Shown here piece by piece: positions 1-11,549 of a stretch of 64,000 nt of DNA. The translations under genes were made by a program, and so were the position numbers. Below the pieces are notes generated by a model. That model was not told the DNA's origin, ran no database searches, and worked only from the letters and a program-made list of their open reading frames with translations. Origin of the DNA: Trogon surrucura (Eukaryota > Chordata > Aves > Trogoniformes > Trogonidae); assembly GCA_020746105.1 (NCBI GenBank), contig CM036618.1, positions 12,693,001-12,757,000 on the forward strand. Reading direction: 5' to 3'. The stretch's first letter is position 1. Every line of letters starts with the position of its first letter.

Positions 1-235
1 CGTCTCGCTGAGCCGCCTCCTCTGCCCTGGGTCCCGTTTTCCCCTCTGTTCCCTTTTCTCGCCTGCCCTCCCCTGGGGCCGGCACTAATGCTCCGCGCCT
101 GCGGGAGGTCACGTACCGCCGCCTCAGCCGCGCCGGGGCTTTGCCCTCGGGCACCGGGGGGTGGGTGTGTGTCCCCCGGCCCCGCTTCGCGCCGGGGGTG
201 TCGGTGAGGAGCAGCCGGCGTTTTCTGCTGGGCAC
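1..235. promoter_or_regulatory. GC- and CpG-rich patch, possible promoter or first-exon edge
   Basis: The first roughly 235 bases are strongly GC-rich with many CpGs, then composition drops abruptly to AT-rich sequence. That is the usual look of the edge of a vertebrate CpG island. A possible splice donor (GGTGTCG followed by GTGAGG) sits near 212. It lies 2.4 kb upstream of the first recognisable NT5C1B exon on the + strand, so it could be a promoter or alternative first exon for that gene. No reading frame here resembles the nucleotidase N-terminus, and the window edge cuts the patch. Assignment to a gene is inference. Confidence 0.4.
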
Positions 236-2609
236 CGGGACCTTCGTCATTTGAGGCAGAACCCCAAATTGTGCGTTGCAGCCTCCTTCGCCAACAGAAA
301 AAAAAATTTAGTTCCTCATTCCATTTTTATGTCTCACGTACAGTAGGACTAATATGATTAAAGACAGCGATATTATTCGAATTACTTTATTCATAAATTA
401 ATTTTTTTCCTTTGGTCAACTGTAATTTTTCCTTTTGTTTTCACCCTAGAAATTGTTCTTGAGGGACTGGCAAAAGAAGTAGACCCCCTAGTTGGGGTTT
501 AAGCAGAGGTGAAATGGAATGTTTTGCTTTCGTTGCACCAGATAAGAGAAATGGCCAAGGTAGACAGGCTGCACCATAGAAAGCAAGTGAAAATACAAAA
601 AAAAAACCACCTACACAAAAACCCCACAGCAATTAAAAATATATATGGTTTTGAGGAAATCAGATTTAATGGGACTGTCTTGAAAAAGTGCTCTCTACAG
701 AGTTCATTGGGAATTGCTTAATAAGTTCTACTCCAGCAATTTTAGAAAATTTATTAAATCATAATTAGCAGTCATACTTGCTGTCAGCAGACTTGTGGCA
801 GAACGCTTACATTGGGTTTTAAAAGTAGGTTTTTGTTAGTTCAGTTTTAGTCTCAGGAGTTGAAAATGTCTCCTGCATTGAACACTTTTTTGGAAATAGA
901 GTGGAAAAATTACTTAGGTCAGTAGCCATACTGCTGTAAATATAGCAGATAGCTGCTAATAGCATTCGTAACACAGTCGTTGTGAAGGAGTTTTTAACAT
1001 AAAAGCATGGTCATAAAATAATTTGCTTTGTACATCAGTGAGGCTACGCTGACTAGTGAACTTTCTGCATTTTTCCTAACTGTTGCAGCTAGAGACTGCA
1101 GCCCTGCTAGCGCAGATTACAAGAGACTTTAGAGTTCAGTGTTAAATTCACTTTAAATATAAGCAAGATTTGACTTTTTCACTCCTCACACTTTGAAAGT
1201 CAGAGCTTTTAACTTTGCCCAGCTAAATGCACCTGTTCCTTTCCAGTATGCTGTTTGCATTTGGATCTTTTATATTTTTTAAGAGATCCATAAATCGCTT
1301 AGTCACAGGAACCACTAGTTTAGAGAATTGTGGGTTTGTTGGGTGATACTTTCTGCTTGGAGATGAAGAAGACAAAAAGAAACAATCTCTTTCTTATTGG
1401 ATTCCTGTATTGAAATCTTTTGAGGTACTAATTTAAACATATTACATCTCATCTTAATCAGAGGCCAGGATCTCCTTGGGCTGCAAAGTGTACAGGCACT
1501 GGGCAAAAAATGGCATCCCCTCCTCCACTCTCTCTTGTTCTGCAATAGTTTAAAGAAATTCCCAGTGTAATAGAGTGTTAGCAGTAGAAATGGGTTATGG
1601 CCACATAATAAGATTTTTTCCTAGACCTTATGCCAGGCTCTTGCTTAGAGTTTTCCTAAACATGGTGCCACACGACATAGCCATGCTTTTTGAGGTGAGA
1701 TTTCCAGAATTTAATTATGGAACCTATGTTTTAATTCTTAACAACTGACCTGACTTTTTAAAGCCCCTTAATGGAAATCGCCCCATCTTGTATTCATTTG
1801 ATGATTCGTTGTTGACTTCATTGCCATAATCTCAAGGAATTTCATCCAAGGGCTGAATTCCCAAAGCAGAGGTCTGTGGATTCTAAATAAGATGAGAGAG
1901 CATTTGGATAGAGAGAGAGATAAGAAGATGACGGGTCAAGGAAATAAGAACGCCGGACTGTAGTTATAACATGCTGGCCCAGTATCTTTACAGAAGTCTC
2001 AAATAAATCAAAATCTGCCTCATTCAGTACTGCAGTTAGAAGTCACCCAGATAATAATATTTGACAGGATATGATTTTTGTACATATTACTTAAGGGCAG
2101 TCTTTGACAGCTGAACACGTGAACTGTGTCAGTAAATGTTTGCGTAAGTATGTGGCCCAATTTCACATCTGTATGTGTAAATCGCATAGTTGCATATATA
2201 AATTCCTTTACACTTTCTCCTTGATTTCACAAGAACATTTTTCAAGTGTCCAAGAAAATTCAAGTCCAAGTTTCAAGTGGACAAGGAAAAAAAAAAAAGA
2301 TTACTAGGGTTCATAATAATGTTCAGCAAGGAATTGATTTATTCTGGATGATTATGGTGTCCCAAGATCAAGGATGATAAAATTAAATTCTGTAGATCAG
2401 GAAAAGACATTTATTTGCTTCCTTTCGAATGAACCCAATCAAGTGGTTGCTGGGAGCAGCAGAAAAGAAAGGAATAAAACAAGTTCAGCAAGTTCAACTA
2501 TCAGGTATTTTACATGCTCCTTCAAGACAGTCCTATCACTAAAGCCACAGTGATTAAGCACTGAGGCACATTCCACTTGTCTATTGACTTCCACATTTTT
2601 AACCTGCAG
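236..2609. other. AT-rich non-coding stretch upstream of the first visible NT5C1B exon
   Basis: Probably intron or 5' flank of NT5C1B. I looked for the conserved exon that should precede the 2610 exon (in cN-I proteins it ends just before an Ala-Leu-Glu) and found no match. One acceptor-like site (TTTTCACCCTAG) lies near 449 but is followed by a short open frame of no recognisable family. No interspersed repeat, RNA gene or convincing ORF was seen; the short ORFs are chance. Confidence 0.5.
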
Positions 2610-2739
2610 GCGCTGGAGCATGTCAATGCCCGTCTTCTTGAGTTGTACCCTGATGATGAAGAACGATTTGATATTGTTCTCATGACTAATAACCATGCCC
2701 AAGTGGGAGTGAGACTGATAAACAGCATCAATCACTATG
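2610..2739 (+). CDS. NT5C1B: NT5C1B coding exon (first visible)
   Basis: This 130-nt exon starts in phase 0 with Ala-Leu-Glu-His-Val-Asn after the acceptor AACCTGCAG and ends after the first base of a Gly codon at the donor TATG/GTAAGT. It carries the highly conserved block from [12 protein letters not shown] to NSINHY. The frame matches the cN-I family along its whole length with no stop. Confidence 0.92.
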
Positions 2740-5700
2740 GTAAGTAAAATCAATACTACCTTGTAGAACTCTGTGCTATGACGTAATAAAGTGAATCAAT
2801 TTTATTTTTCCTGTTCTGGCCTTGATAAAAACAGCTTCTTTAATACTGATGCTCATTTCTGAGAGGACTATATTTATTTTGGGGTGGCAGCATAAGTGAG
2901 ACAATGTTAAACAAAATGTGGTCCAAAGCTTTAGATTTATCTTGCCAGATGTGAATCTGAATGTTTGAGAAGAAGACCTTAAACTTTTTGTTGTTTTTTG
3001 TTTACACCCTCTATACATATACCTTCACAGCAGTTGTTCTGCTGTCGTAGAGGGATTTTTTTTTTTAATTCTCTAGAGAGAAGGGCTGATCAAACATTGT
3101 AGTGCGCTTAAATTGTCTAACTCTTGAAATTACAGTGAACATATTTTTCTTTAAGTTTACCAGGTGCTGTTGGCTACTGTACCTTTTCATAGGTTCCTTT
3201 TACAGGTTTATTGTGTCCAGGCAAAGTCACACTTTGTTGTGCTCTTCTCGCTTTAGGCTTAACAATTGAACGTTTCTGTATGACGGGAGGAAAAAGCCCT
3301 ATTGGTTACCTGACTGCGTATCTTACCAACTTATACCTCTCAGCAGACTCTGAAAAAGTGCAAGAAGCTATAGAAGCAGGTTTGAATTGACTTTCTTCTG
3401 TTATCTCTCCATTGACCTCACTAAGACGTGAGTGTATTTTGTGTCTTTCGCAGCGAGAGTGCTGGTTCGTCAAATGCAGAAAGTGGCAACTTTGTATGGT
3501 GCAAACTTATTACTTATTTTTACTTAATCAGGTAAGTGTCCTCCCATCTGAGGACAGGCTGAGAGAGTTGTTCAGCCTGGAGAAGAGAAGGCTCCAGGGA
3601 GACCTTCCAGTACCTAAAGAGGGTCTACAGGGAAGAAGGGGAGGGACTCTTTATCAGGGAGTGTAGTGATAGGATAAGGGTAGTTTGAAGCTGAAAGAGA
3701 GTAGATTTAGATTAGATATGAGGAAGAAATTCTTCAGTGTGAGGGTGTTGAGGCACTGGAACAGGTTGCCCAGGGAAGTTGTTTATTCCTCTCTCCATGG
3801 AAGTGTTCAAGGACATGTTGGATGGGGCTTTGAGCAACCTGGTCTAGTGGAAGGTGTCCCTTCCCATGGCAGGGGACTTGGAATTAGATGATCTTTTAAG
3901 GTCTCTTCCAAGCCAAACCATTCTATGATTCTGTGAAATCAGGTTATTTCTCTTTATTGTTCCTCTCTGACCTCTGACCCTTCAGCCTCATGATGACAAC
4001 ACCTTTCTATCTTCTCATGCTGCAAGAAATAAACTCCCATACACACCTACTCACCTCTGTTCAACTTCTCTTTGATATGACTTACAAAAAACAACTTCCA
4101 TGGTATGTAAGGAGTTAAAAACTGGCAAATAGTTCAATGTTGGAATTTCTTGCTTTGTTACACCCTGGGTACTGTTTCTGTGTATTGTATGGAAGTGGAA
4201 GGAAGCATGCCTAAAAAAGTTAAGTCAGTGGGGCAGCTTCCATACGTAAAGGTTACGGAATGGCCATTACAAATTAGCATTTGATTGTTTTTGCCCACTA
4301 TATATAAAGGTCACCATAAGTAAAGTTGTTGAGAGCAAACTGCTGGAAGTTTAATGACTGACTTTGCAGGACATGCTAACTGAGGTTCTCTGACCCATTT
4401 TCAGGCATCGCATCAGCTACGATGTTCACTGCCAACAAAGATGTTGCTTACTCAGATACACAGTTGAGGGTGGCATTCGATGGGGATGCAGTTCTCTTTT
4501 CTGACGAATCAGAACAGATTGTCAAAGAGCAAGGATTAGACCGATTTTTTGAACATGAACAAATGAATGAAAATAAGCCTCTTGCACAGGTTTGTACTTC
4601 ACTGAATTTTCAAAGTACTTGTTAATTTTCACTGCTGCTGTGTTTCTCCAGGTTGCCCAGTGTGCATGTGTTCTTCGTGGAAGCTGGTTTGTTTATTTTA
4701 GTTTATTTATTTTTTTATTTTTCAAGGATAATCTTTAAAATGCATGTTGGACATAAAAGAGCCCACTGTTGCAGTCCTTTTACTAGATCTCCTACCTCAC
4801 TGAGAACTGTATATATAAGACAGTGACTTACGGTTGTATCTCAATTGTATCATTAGAAAAAAGAAAGGCTACTACTGATTTCTTTGATTATGTATTTTTT
4901 TTAAATCTGATTGTGTAGATATTTTATTTTTTAACACTAGGATATTCTGATTGAAACAGGGTAATATCTGTGCTTACTCCCAAGCAAAACTATGCCATTT
5001 CTCTAAAAACTACAAATATTTTACTATTAGCTTAAACTGAAAGACCAATTCTGCTGTTGTTAAAAATGGTATGAATTCAGAATAAAAGCTTGATACATGG
5101 AAGTATGGGACAGCACAGTATATTGCAGGTTGACCCAAACTGTCATTGTAATTCTTTTGATCATAGTGTAATTCTAATATCATCATTTATCTGGAAAGAG
5201 TTAGTGATATCTATGTAACTAGGTGTCTTACTGATTTTTGCACAGGAAAAAAAATCTGCAGCTCATGGTTCATAATAAAAACAGTTAAGTTTTTAAAGAA
5301 TATTTTAGTAAAGACTATATTTACAACTTTGTATTATAAGAGAACTTGTAAGCCTTAGTGAGAAATCAGTTTCCTACTGATCACACCATGTAGGATTACA
5401 GTTTTAACTTTTTTCCAATTTTTGAATTCCTAGTGAGGGTGCACACACATTTGTACACATTATATGGAGAATTTGCTGAGTAGCACAGCATTAGGGAAGG
5501 AATCCTAGCTTTCACTGGCAATCTGGAAGAAAGTAATAGAATGATTTTGGGAGCTGTGGACAAATATTAAACGTGCTTGTTGTATTTCATACGCAGGGTC
5601 CTCTGAAAGGTTTTCTTGAAGACCTAGGGAAACTCCAGAAGAAGTTCTATGCAAAAAACGAGCGATTAAATTGTCCCATAAGGACCTTCCTGGTCACAGC

Positions 5701-5935
5701 CAGAAGCGCGGCGAGCTCTGGAGCCAGAGTGCTGAAGACTCTTCGTAGCTGGGGTCTGGAGATTGATGAGGCGCTTTTCCTAGCAGGAGCTCCTAAAGGA
5801 CCAGTCCTGGTGAAAATCCGCCCTCACATTTTCTTTGATGACCAGATGTTTCATGTCGAAGGAGCACAGAAATTAGGCACCATAGCTGCTCACGTTCCCT
5901 ATGGCATTGCTCAGAAATACCACAAATCTGCATGA
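2610..5935 (+). CDS. NT5C1B: cytosolic 5'-nucleotidase IB (cN-I family), 3' four coding exons, 5'-partial
   Basis: The gene encodes a cytosolic 5'-nucleotidase of the cN-I family, which hydrolyses AMP (also IMP and deoxynucleotides) to nucleoside and phosphate; the family is Mg-dependent and ADP-activated. Exons 2610-2739, 3257-3379, 4405-4589 and 5597-5935 join in phase with GT/AG boundaries to give the C-terminal 258 residues. Visible landmarks are [20 protein letters not shown] in the first exon, the Asp-x-Asp-containing [13 protein letters not shown] in the third, and VTARSA, APKGP and FFDDQMF in the last. About 110 residues of the family core, plus the long cN-IB N-terminus, should lie upstream and were not found. 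cN-IA and cN-IB are close paralogues; I chose NT5C1B because RDH14 follows on the same strand, as in mammals. Family certain, paralogue inferred from synteny. Confidence 0.9.
3257..3379 (+). CDS. NT5C1B: NT5C1B coding exon (second visible)
   Basis: This 123-nt exon lies between the acceptor CTCGCTTTAG and the donor GCAG/GTTTGA. Both boundaries split a Gly codon after its first base, so skipping it would keep the frame. It encodes the conserved stretch containing [15 protein letters not shown] and [11 protein letters not shown]. Confidence 0.92.
3541..3936 (+). mobile_element. CR1 LINE 3' fragment in an NT5C1B intron
   Basis: Sequence from the GAGGACAGGCTGAGAGAG segment through ACTGGAACAGGTTGCCCAG to the end CCATTCTATGATTCTGTG is the standard CR1 3' region with its 8-bp tail. 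It is 5'-truncated, as CR1 copies usually are, and sits in the sense direction in the intron between the 3257 and 4405 exons. The apparent ORFs at 3412-3891 are remnants of CR1 ORF2 and not host genes. Confidence 0.9.
4299..4310 (+). promoter_or_regulatory. TATA-box-like sequence upstream of an NT5C1B exon
   Basis: TATATATAAAGG is a near-ideal TATA box on the + strand, about 95 bp before the exon at 4405. That exon has an in-frame ATG at 4422. Use as an internal promoter or as a remnant LTR promoter is only inference; no initiator or other element was confirmed. Confidence 0.25.
4405..4589 (+). CDS. NT5C1B: NT5C1B coding exon (third visible, motif I)
   Basis: This 185-nt exon follows the acceptor CATTTTCAG and ends at CACAG/GTTTGT in phase 0. 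It contains the [13 protein letters not shown] block, whose Asp-x-Asp pair is the expected catalytic nucleophile and acid motif of this HAD-like phosphatase, followed by LDRFFEHE and ENKPLAQ. It is intact. Confidence 0.92.
5597..5935 (+). CDS. NT5C1B: NT5C1B terminal coding exon
   Basis: The last exon begins at Gly-Pro-Leu-Lys-Gly after the acceptor ATACGCAG and runs 112 codons to TGA at 5933. It carries [20 protein letters not shown] (motif II region), [12 protein letters not shown] (the Lys motif) and [13 protein letters not shown] (the downstream acidic motif). The open frame extends eight codons upstream into the intron, but the splice site and family alignment place the true start at 5597. 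Confidence 0.93.
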   Translation, partial: GPLKGFLEDLGKLQKKFYAKNERLNCPIRTFLVTARSAASSGARVLKTLRSWGLEIDEALFLAGAPKGPVLVKIRPHIFFDDQMFHVEGAQKLGTIAAHVPYGIAQKYHKSA

Positions 5936-6505
5936 CTGGATGGCACTTTTAACAATAAGGTTCTTAACTCAGCCAGCCTCTAATATACCAATAGTTATGT
6001 ATGAAAACCTCTACATTTGTATACTGTAAGCACCAGTTCTGGCTAGAGCAGCATTTAAATGAAATATTTTTAATATAGGTATATTTTTAATGGAGTTATT
6101 TATTAGTGTTCTTAAGCAGTTTACGTTTTTTACCCTTCTGGATCTAACACTGTGGTATTGGTATTAGAAAAAGATTTCTACTGGTTTTATAGATAGAAAC
6201 ATGTTTTGAGAGACAGAGAGAACAGTTCCATTTTCTTTAAAAAACTATTGACGGGTTATTTATAACAAAAATCATGCTGCAATGCTAGTCCTTGATGGTT
6301 ATTTCTGAAATTACCAAAAGCACAGTTTACATTTAAGTGTTCACCTGTTGGTGGTTTACTTGTTAACTATGTGTTCAGTAGGTTTGTTATCACAAGGTTT
6401 CAGCTTCCAGTGAAATGTTAGATTATTTGATCTTGTGTTTACAGGAACCCCTTATTTTTCTATACTGTTTTCCTATTCAAATAAAGCTGGCTTTACAAAA
6501 CACTG
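5936..6505 (+). other. NT5C1B: NT5C1B 3' UTR with poly(A) signal
   Basis: AT-rich sequence follows the stop codon. The only canonical AATAAA in a sensible position is at 6480-6485, followed shortly by a T-rich stretch, which suggests cleavage near 6500. The exact 3' end is inferred. Failure to use this signal would allow transcription to continue toward RDH14, 6 kb downstream. Confidence 0.65.
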
Positions 6506-9500
6506 TCATTTTTTTATGTAGAGCTTTTAGCATAATTGCTGATGCAGAGTTTGTGTAGTCAGCATCCCTTTGTCTCTTGCCTCCTTTAGATATTTAGAAC
6601 CAGAAGTGACCACTTTCAGCCAAGTTGAGAGAGTGAAGTCTCAAAGATGCATAAGTCCCAACAGATTTCTCAGAGCTGGGCAGAGATGCCATGAGTGTCT
6701 TGACTGGACCAAGAACCGAAGCTTCAGTCTTTGTAAGAGCAGAGAGTCGACTCTAAATAATGCTGTTGGTGGAACTTTCTTTTCTTGACTAGATGGACTT
6801 AGGATATATAGCTGTTCTGTAGTCTGCATGAGCTCAGATTGGGACCCTCACATGAGTTTCCAGGGGATGGTTGCCTGTGGCAACATGATTTCATGTAAAT
6901 TTACACTAGGTCTATTCTACCTCTTTTATGCTAAGTTTCTGTATCTCAGTGTCATCCACGTATCTGAGTGCCTTCCAAGTGATACAACATCTGTCAGGTG
7001 GTGTTTGTTCTCTTTCTCTCCCTAGTGGAACAAGTGTCCTGTTCTATTTTTATTGTTGCTGTATATTTGTACCAGGAGAGACAAAAACCAAAAGAATGTG
7101 CTTTGCAGTGGGAGTAGAAGATGGTGAAGGCTTGTGATGATCTGTGATTCCTAGGGGAATTCACACCAGAACCTCACGTTAACCTCTGAGAAAGTTTCAT
7201 CTCTCCTGTCCGGATGAACTGTCCTGTTATTGTAGAAAGCTTCATTGCATTAACCGCGGTTTCTCTCCCAGAAACATAGACAATCCTTTAAATGTTCTGG
7301 GTACAAGCCACAAACTTTGAAAACAAAGGCAGAAGCCTTGATCCTGCGTGAAACTCAAATAGAGACCATTAGAAAGGTTTTTATGTCTTCACACCAGCAT
7401 GTGTTGTTGATGGGATACACTGCAGAATTCTGGTGTACTTGGAACTTCCTAAGTGCTAAAGGGTTTGTGCCCAAAACATATCACATTTTCCAGCCCAGCC
7501 AGGAGGTAAGGAAGACGTGAATAACTGAGGCCAGGTCATTGTCTGCCAGGATGGGATAGAGTTACCTTGCCAAATGGAGATTATTAAAAATGTTATTAGC
7601 AGATGTTTTCATGTGAGAACTCAGAATCAGCAAGGAATCCAAAAATATTCCTTAGCTGTGGATTATAAATTGTGTGTGTTCCTTTACCACAAAAGCATGG
7701 CTGCAAATTTCAGGAACACCGGTCCTACCTTGTTGAAGCAGAACATCGATCAGCCATTCTCCATCTGCGCGTTGTTAAGAGCTGGTAGGGGTTAGGCGCA
7801 GAAAAACATAAAAGATAGATGCCCTGCACAGATTCCTGGCACTTGGCTCTCCCTAAGCATAGCAATTCAGGCTTGATACTGAAAAAAGTCTAATGGGACC
7901 CTTGATCCCCATGTGTCACAGAGGCGAGTATCTCATGCCTGACAGGGTAAGCATGTGAATCCATGAATACATCGGAAACGGAATCATCTGATCTATTACG
8001 TTTATTTCCAATCAACCATCCATCTACAGCAAAAATGAATCCTACTGGCCAGGACATAGTTAGGAGCTTCCAGTTATTACCTCTTTTTGATCCGTACACA
8101 CAGTACTAGAGGACTACCTCTTGCAGTACCATTCCTGACAGCACTAAGGCATGTGTGGAAGAGAAATAGAGTTCACATATTAAATCTACATAGTAGAATT
8201 TACATTCTTAGTTATAGAAGTCAAATTGACATTAAAGTCCAGAAGGTGATGTTATGATCTACAATTACTTCTCCTAAGTTAGTTGGGGAAAACATCCTTA
8301 GATGTGTGTTCAAATTATACACTGCCTTTTAATTGTCGGGCAGCTGTCCTAGGTTTGACAGCTGGTTCTCTGCACATCCAGCTAGCAGCGCGTTGGGAGA
8401 GTGAAGCCTCGTTCGTTCAGGTGAGTGCCTTCCAGACTAATCTGTATGTCTGGGGAGACTCGGGCTTGCCAAGTAGTCTCTGCTTGTTACAGACATTGTC
8501 TTCTGCTCCAAGGCATAGCTTGGCTAGGAGACCAAAATAATAATTTTTAGGAAAATTCTCTGAAATGGGATGGGAGCTGAGGGAAAGGGTTTTCTGTTTT
8601 TCTAGATGTAGACCTGAATTGTCTCTTAATAGCATTCTATTCCACAAAACAAAACAAACAAGCAAGCAAACAACAACAACAAAACAACAAAAAAAGAAAC
8701 CAACAAAAAACAACAAAGAACCATCTTGCTGCTTGTTCTCATGAGGAAACCAGGAGTTTATGCTGTGGCACAATGAATAATATTTTCCAATAGAGATATA
8801 GAGAGAAGTCCTATGGTTCTGGACTGTCCTGTCTTTCAGCTGATTCATAATACTGAAAGACAGACTCATGAAAAAGAAATTATCATCCCAACCAAAACTT
8901 GCAAGAGGATTAATGATAATACAATGAATTCTGTGCGGAAACAGAACTTTTGTGAGGCAGGACCCGTCCGATGTTCCCTTTGCTTCTGGGTTCATGCACC
9001 ACACCACAGTGAAGAGCCCAGTTAAGACAAATGGGAATGTCTCCTACAGCTACCAATCCTCATGGACAAAAATGTTGGAAATATGATCCTGAAGGTGACT
9101 TGATTATAATTTTTTTCATTTTTTTTACAGGAGAATGTATCCCCAGGGTGTGTTGGATACTTCCCACCAGTTACCAAAACATAATAACCCCATGTTCCCC
9201 AACTCCTTCATACCTCCAAGACATCCTTTCAGTTTCCGGGGTAGCACCTCGTGCATGATGAAATAGTCATCTGGAGGAACCATCTGGAGGAAACAAAATA
9301 TTTTAGATGAAGATTTAGGGATGGTCATCACTGCATGCTTTCCAGTATGTGTCCTCCTGTGTTCCTAGACTCTGATCTGTTCTAAGGGCTCAGGAATCAG
9401 AGGGCTCCTACATCCCGAGGAGCATCCTCAGCAGCCCTCTTGGGCTCTTCTGCCAGCTGCTGTAACCTGCACTTGCATGGAGTATTGCTAAACAGAACAC

Positions 9501-11549
9501 ACCCATCTCCCTGAGGGCAACAGGTAGGTACAGAAAACCATGAAGAAGGTCAATGCCTTAGGAGAAAAAAATAATTTTCAGTTACCTTGCTCACTAGTAT
9601 CTGAGACTAACAACATCTGAATGCCTGTCACCCCTGCCTAGATGAGCAGCTTCTGATCACTATTACCCGTGAGCTCCTGTGCACAGTGCCCCTTGCACTG
9701 AAGGCTGGATTGACCACTGATGAATCCATGCGGGACCCTTGAGGCAGTTCCCTCTCCAGCATATTCAGTCTTCTCAAACAGTAGGTGTATCAGAGATGAC
9801 TGCCAGATTCTCCATTGCCAGATGCTGAACAGCAGACTCTTTACCCCCCATTGGAAGGGTTTCTTCCAGGAGGAATCTCTTCCTCTAATAGGGTATTTCC
9901 TGGTTCTCTTATTTTGGTGTCTCATGGCAACCACCGTCCTTTTCGCATGGTCACCGTCTTTTTCTCATGGTCCCTGGCTGCAAGGCAGCAGAGGTGTGCA
10001 TGGGTCCATCACCTCCCAAAGATATGATTTACTATGAGCAGAGCATAAGAACACTTCAAACTGGTTATGGCTCTTACATCAGGTTAAGGATGCCAAAAGC
10101 CATCTCTGTCACAAGCAGATGCAATGGCATGGCCTGGTTAGAATATCCTTTGGTGTAGCCATGAGTCTCACAGTGGAGTGAAGAGCCAAGAATTAAGAGA
10201 AAAGCAGTTTGCTATGGTGAAGACAAAGACAAAAGAAATCTCTCAGCGAATCCAATGTATTTAGATGCAGTATCTATACAGCCCTTAAACTGCCTAAGAA
10301 GTGTGACAGCCAGTCAGCGAAGTGATGGTAAAGATACTTCCAGAAAAATCTGATATGTTTCTGTCAGCTCACCGGTACAATTAGACTCCAGAGGAGCTGT
10401 CAGAGCAGACACCATAATGACTTTTTTAACACTCCCCCACCCCCCATTATTTCTTCTTGTAACATGCATATAAGTTATCAAGACGTGCTTGGCCATGTAC
10501 TAACATCTCTGTTATGCTCAAACACACAATCCAACTTGATCCAGAGCCACAGAACCTGCTGAAACACCTAAGAAAGAAATCTGATCTTGAAGGCAGGATG
10601 GGGGGGAAGTCTCAGTGTGCTGCTCTGACATCTTCTCTTCCTCCACTTATACTAGTACCCTAAACTGAACCCAAATATTTCACCAACACAAAGGCCAGCT
10701 GGCATGGGAAAGTCCATGTGCGTGCTAACTCTCCAGATTAGAATGCTTGCTTCCAAACAGCCTAATGGGAGCTAATGAGCTGTGGGAAAGCCCTAAGCAG
10801 CTCCCAGCCTTGGGCCAAAACCCTGCCACATGGTGCTGTTGTAGTATAACAGCTGGGAGCTTGCCCTGGCACTTCCACATCTACAGCTCCAGCCTCTGCA
10901 TCTCAAGCTGAAGACCCAAGGCACTCAGGACTGAATGTGAGTTTTGCAGAAGCATTTGATCTACCATGAGACTCAAAGACTGCTAATGAAATACTATAGG
11001 TGCCCTTAATGTCTATTTCTCCTGTGATGAAGTCACCTCTGTGATACTGACAACTGTTAATACAACATTTTTGTAAAACTTCTGCTAGCCAACTAAACAC
11101 TGCTGGGAAATGTTCTCAGGCCCTAGCTCTATGTCATTAAATTGTTGTCATTGTTTTCTAACTCTAGAATTGTTAGAACAGTCGCTAGATTGGTTTTGAC
11201 CCAGGCCAGCTGGCTCTCTCCCAGAAAATACCCATGTACGTTTCAGGAGTCAGCATGGGACAAAACCCAAGAACCCGCTTGAACATTTAAGAGCCCATTT
11301 TCCACCAGTTCGCCTCAGCGCCAAATAGTAGCCCCTAGTACATGTAGTTTACTGGTGTGGACATTGCTAATAGAGAAATGGCCTCTGGACAGATGAAGGG
11401 ACACAACACTGCTGGGACATCCTATTGCCTTTTGGTTTGGAGCCAGGGAAGGAAGCAGTAGTCTTGCAGAGGTAACTCTGACCACAACCGCGGTTTACTC
11501 TGAGTTGCCCTCAGGACCATGCTGGGGCCAGAAGGCGGCCACTGAGTTG
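6506..11549. other. NT5C1B-RDH14 intergenic region
   Basis: About 5 kb without a recognisable gene. Apart from an A/C-rich simple repeat near 8645-8722 it shows no clear interspersed repeat. Several short ORFs occur on both strands, but none has codon structure or family resemblance. The 10-bp palindrome AACCGCGGTT occurs twice, at 7252 and 11486. It would be spliced out in an NT5C1B-RDH14 read-through transcript. Confidence 0.55.
8645..8722. repeat. A/C-rich simple repeat (CAA/CAAA/CAAG)n
   Basis: Degenerate runs of CAAAA, CAAG and CAA units, almost free of T and with G only in the CAAG units. It explains the Val/Phe-rich stretch of an otherwise long - strand ORF (8417-9007). Confidence 0.8.

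Noticed and set aside
161-346. 61-codon ORF in the CpG-rich start, considered as an NT5C1B N-terminal exon
   Set aside because: No agreement with the conserved cN-I N-terminal core, and no splice arrangement joining it to 2610 could be supported.
8417-9007. 196-codon - strand ORF between the two genes
   Set aside because: Its middle is a translation of the CAA-type simple repeat (Phe/Val/Cys run). The rest has no family resemblance, so it is treated as a chance ORF.
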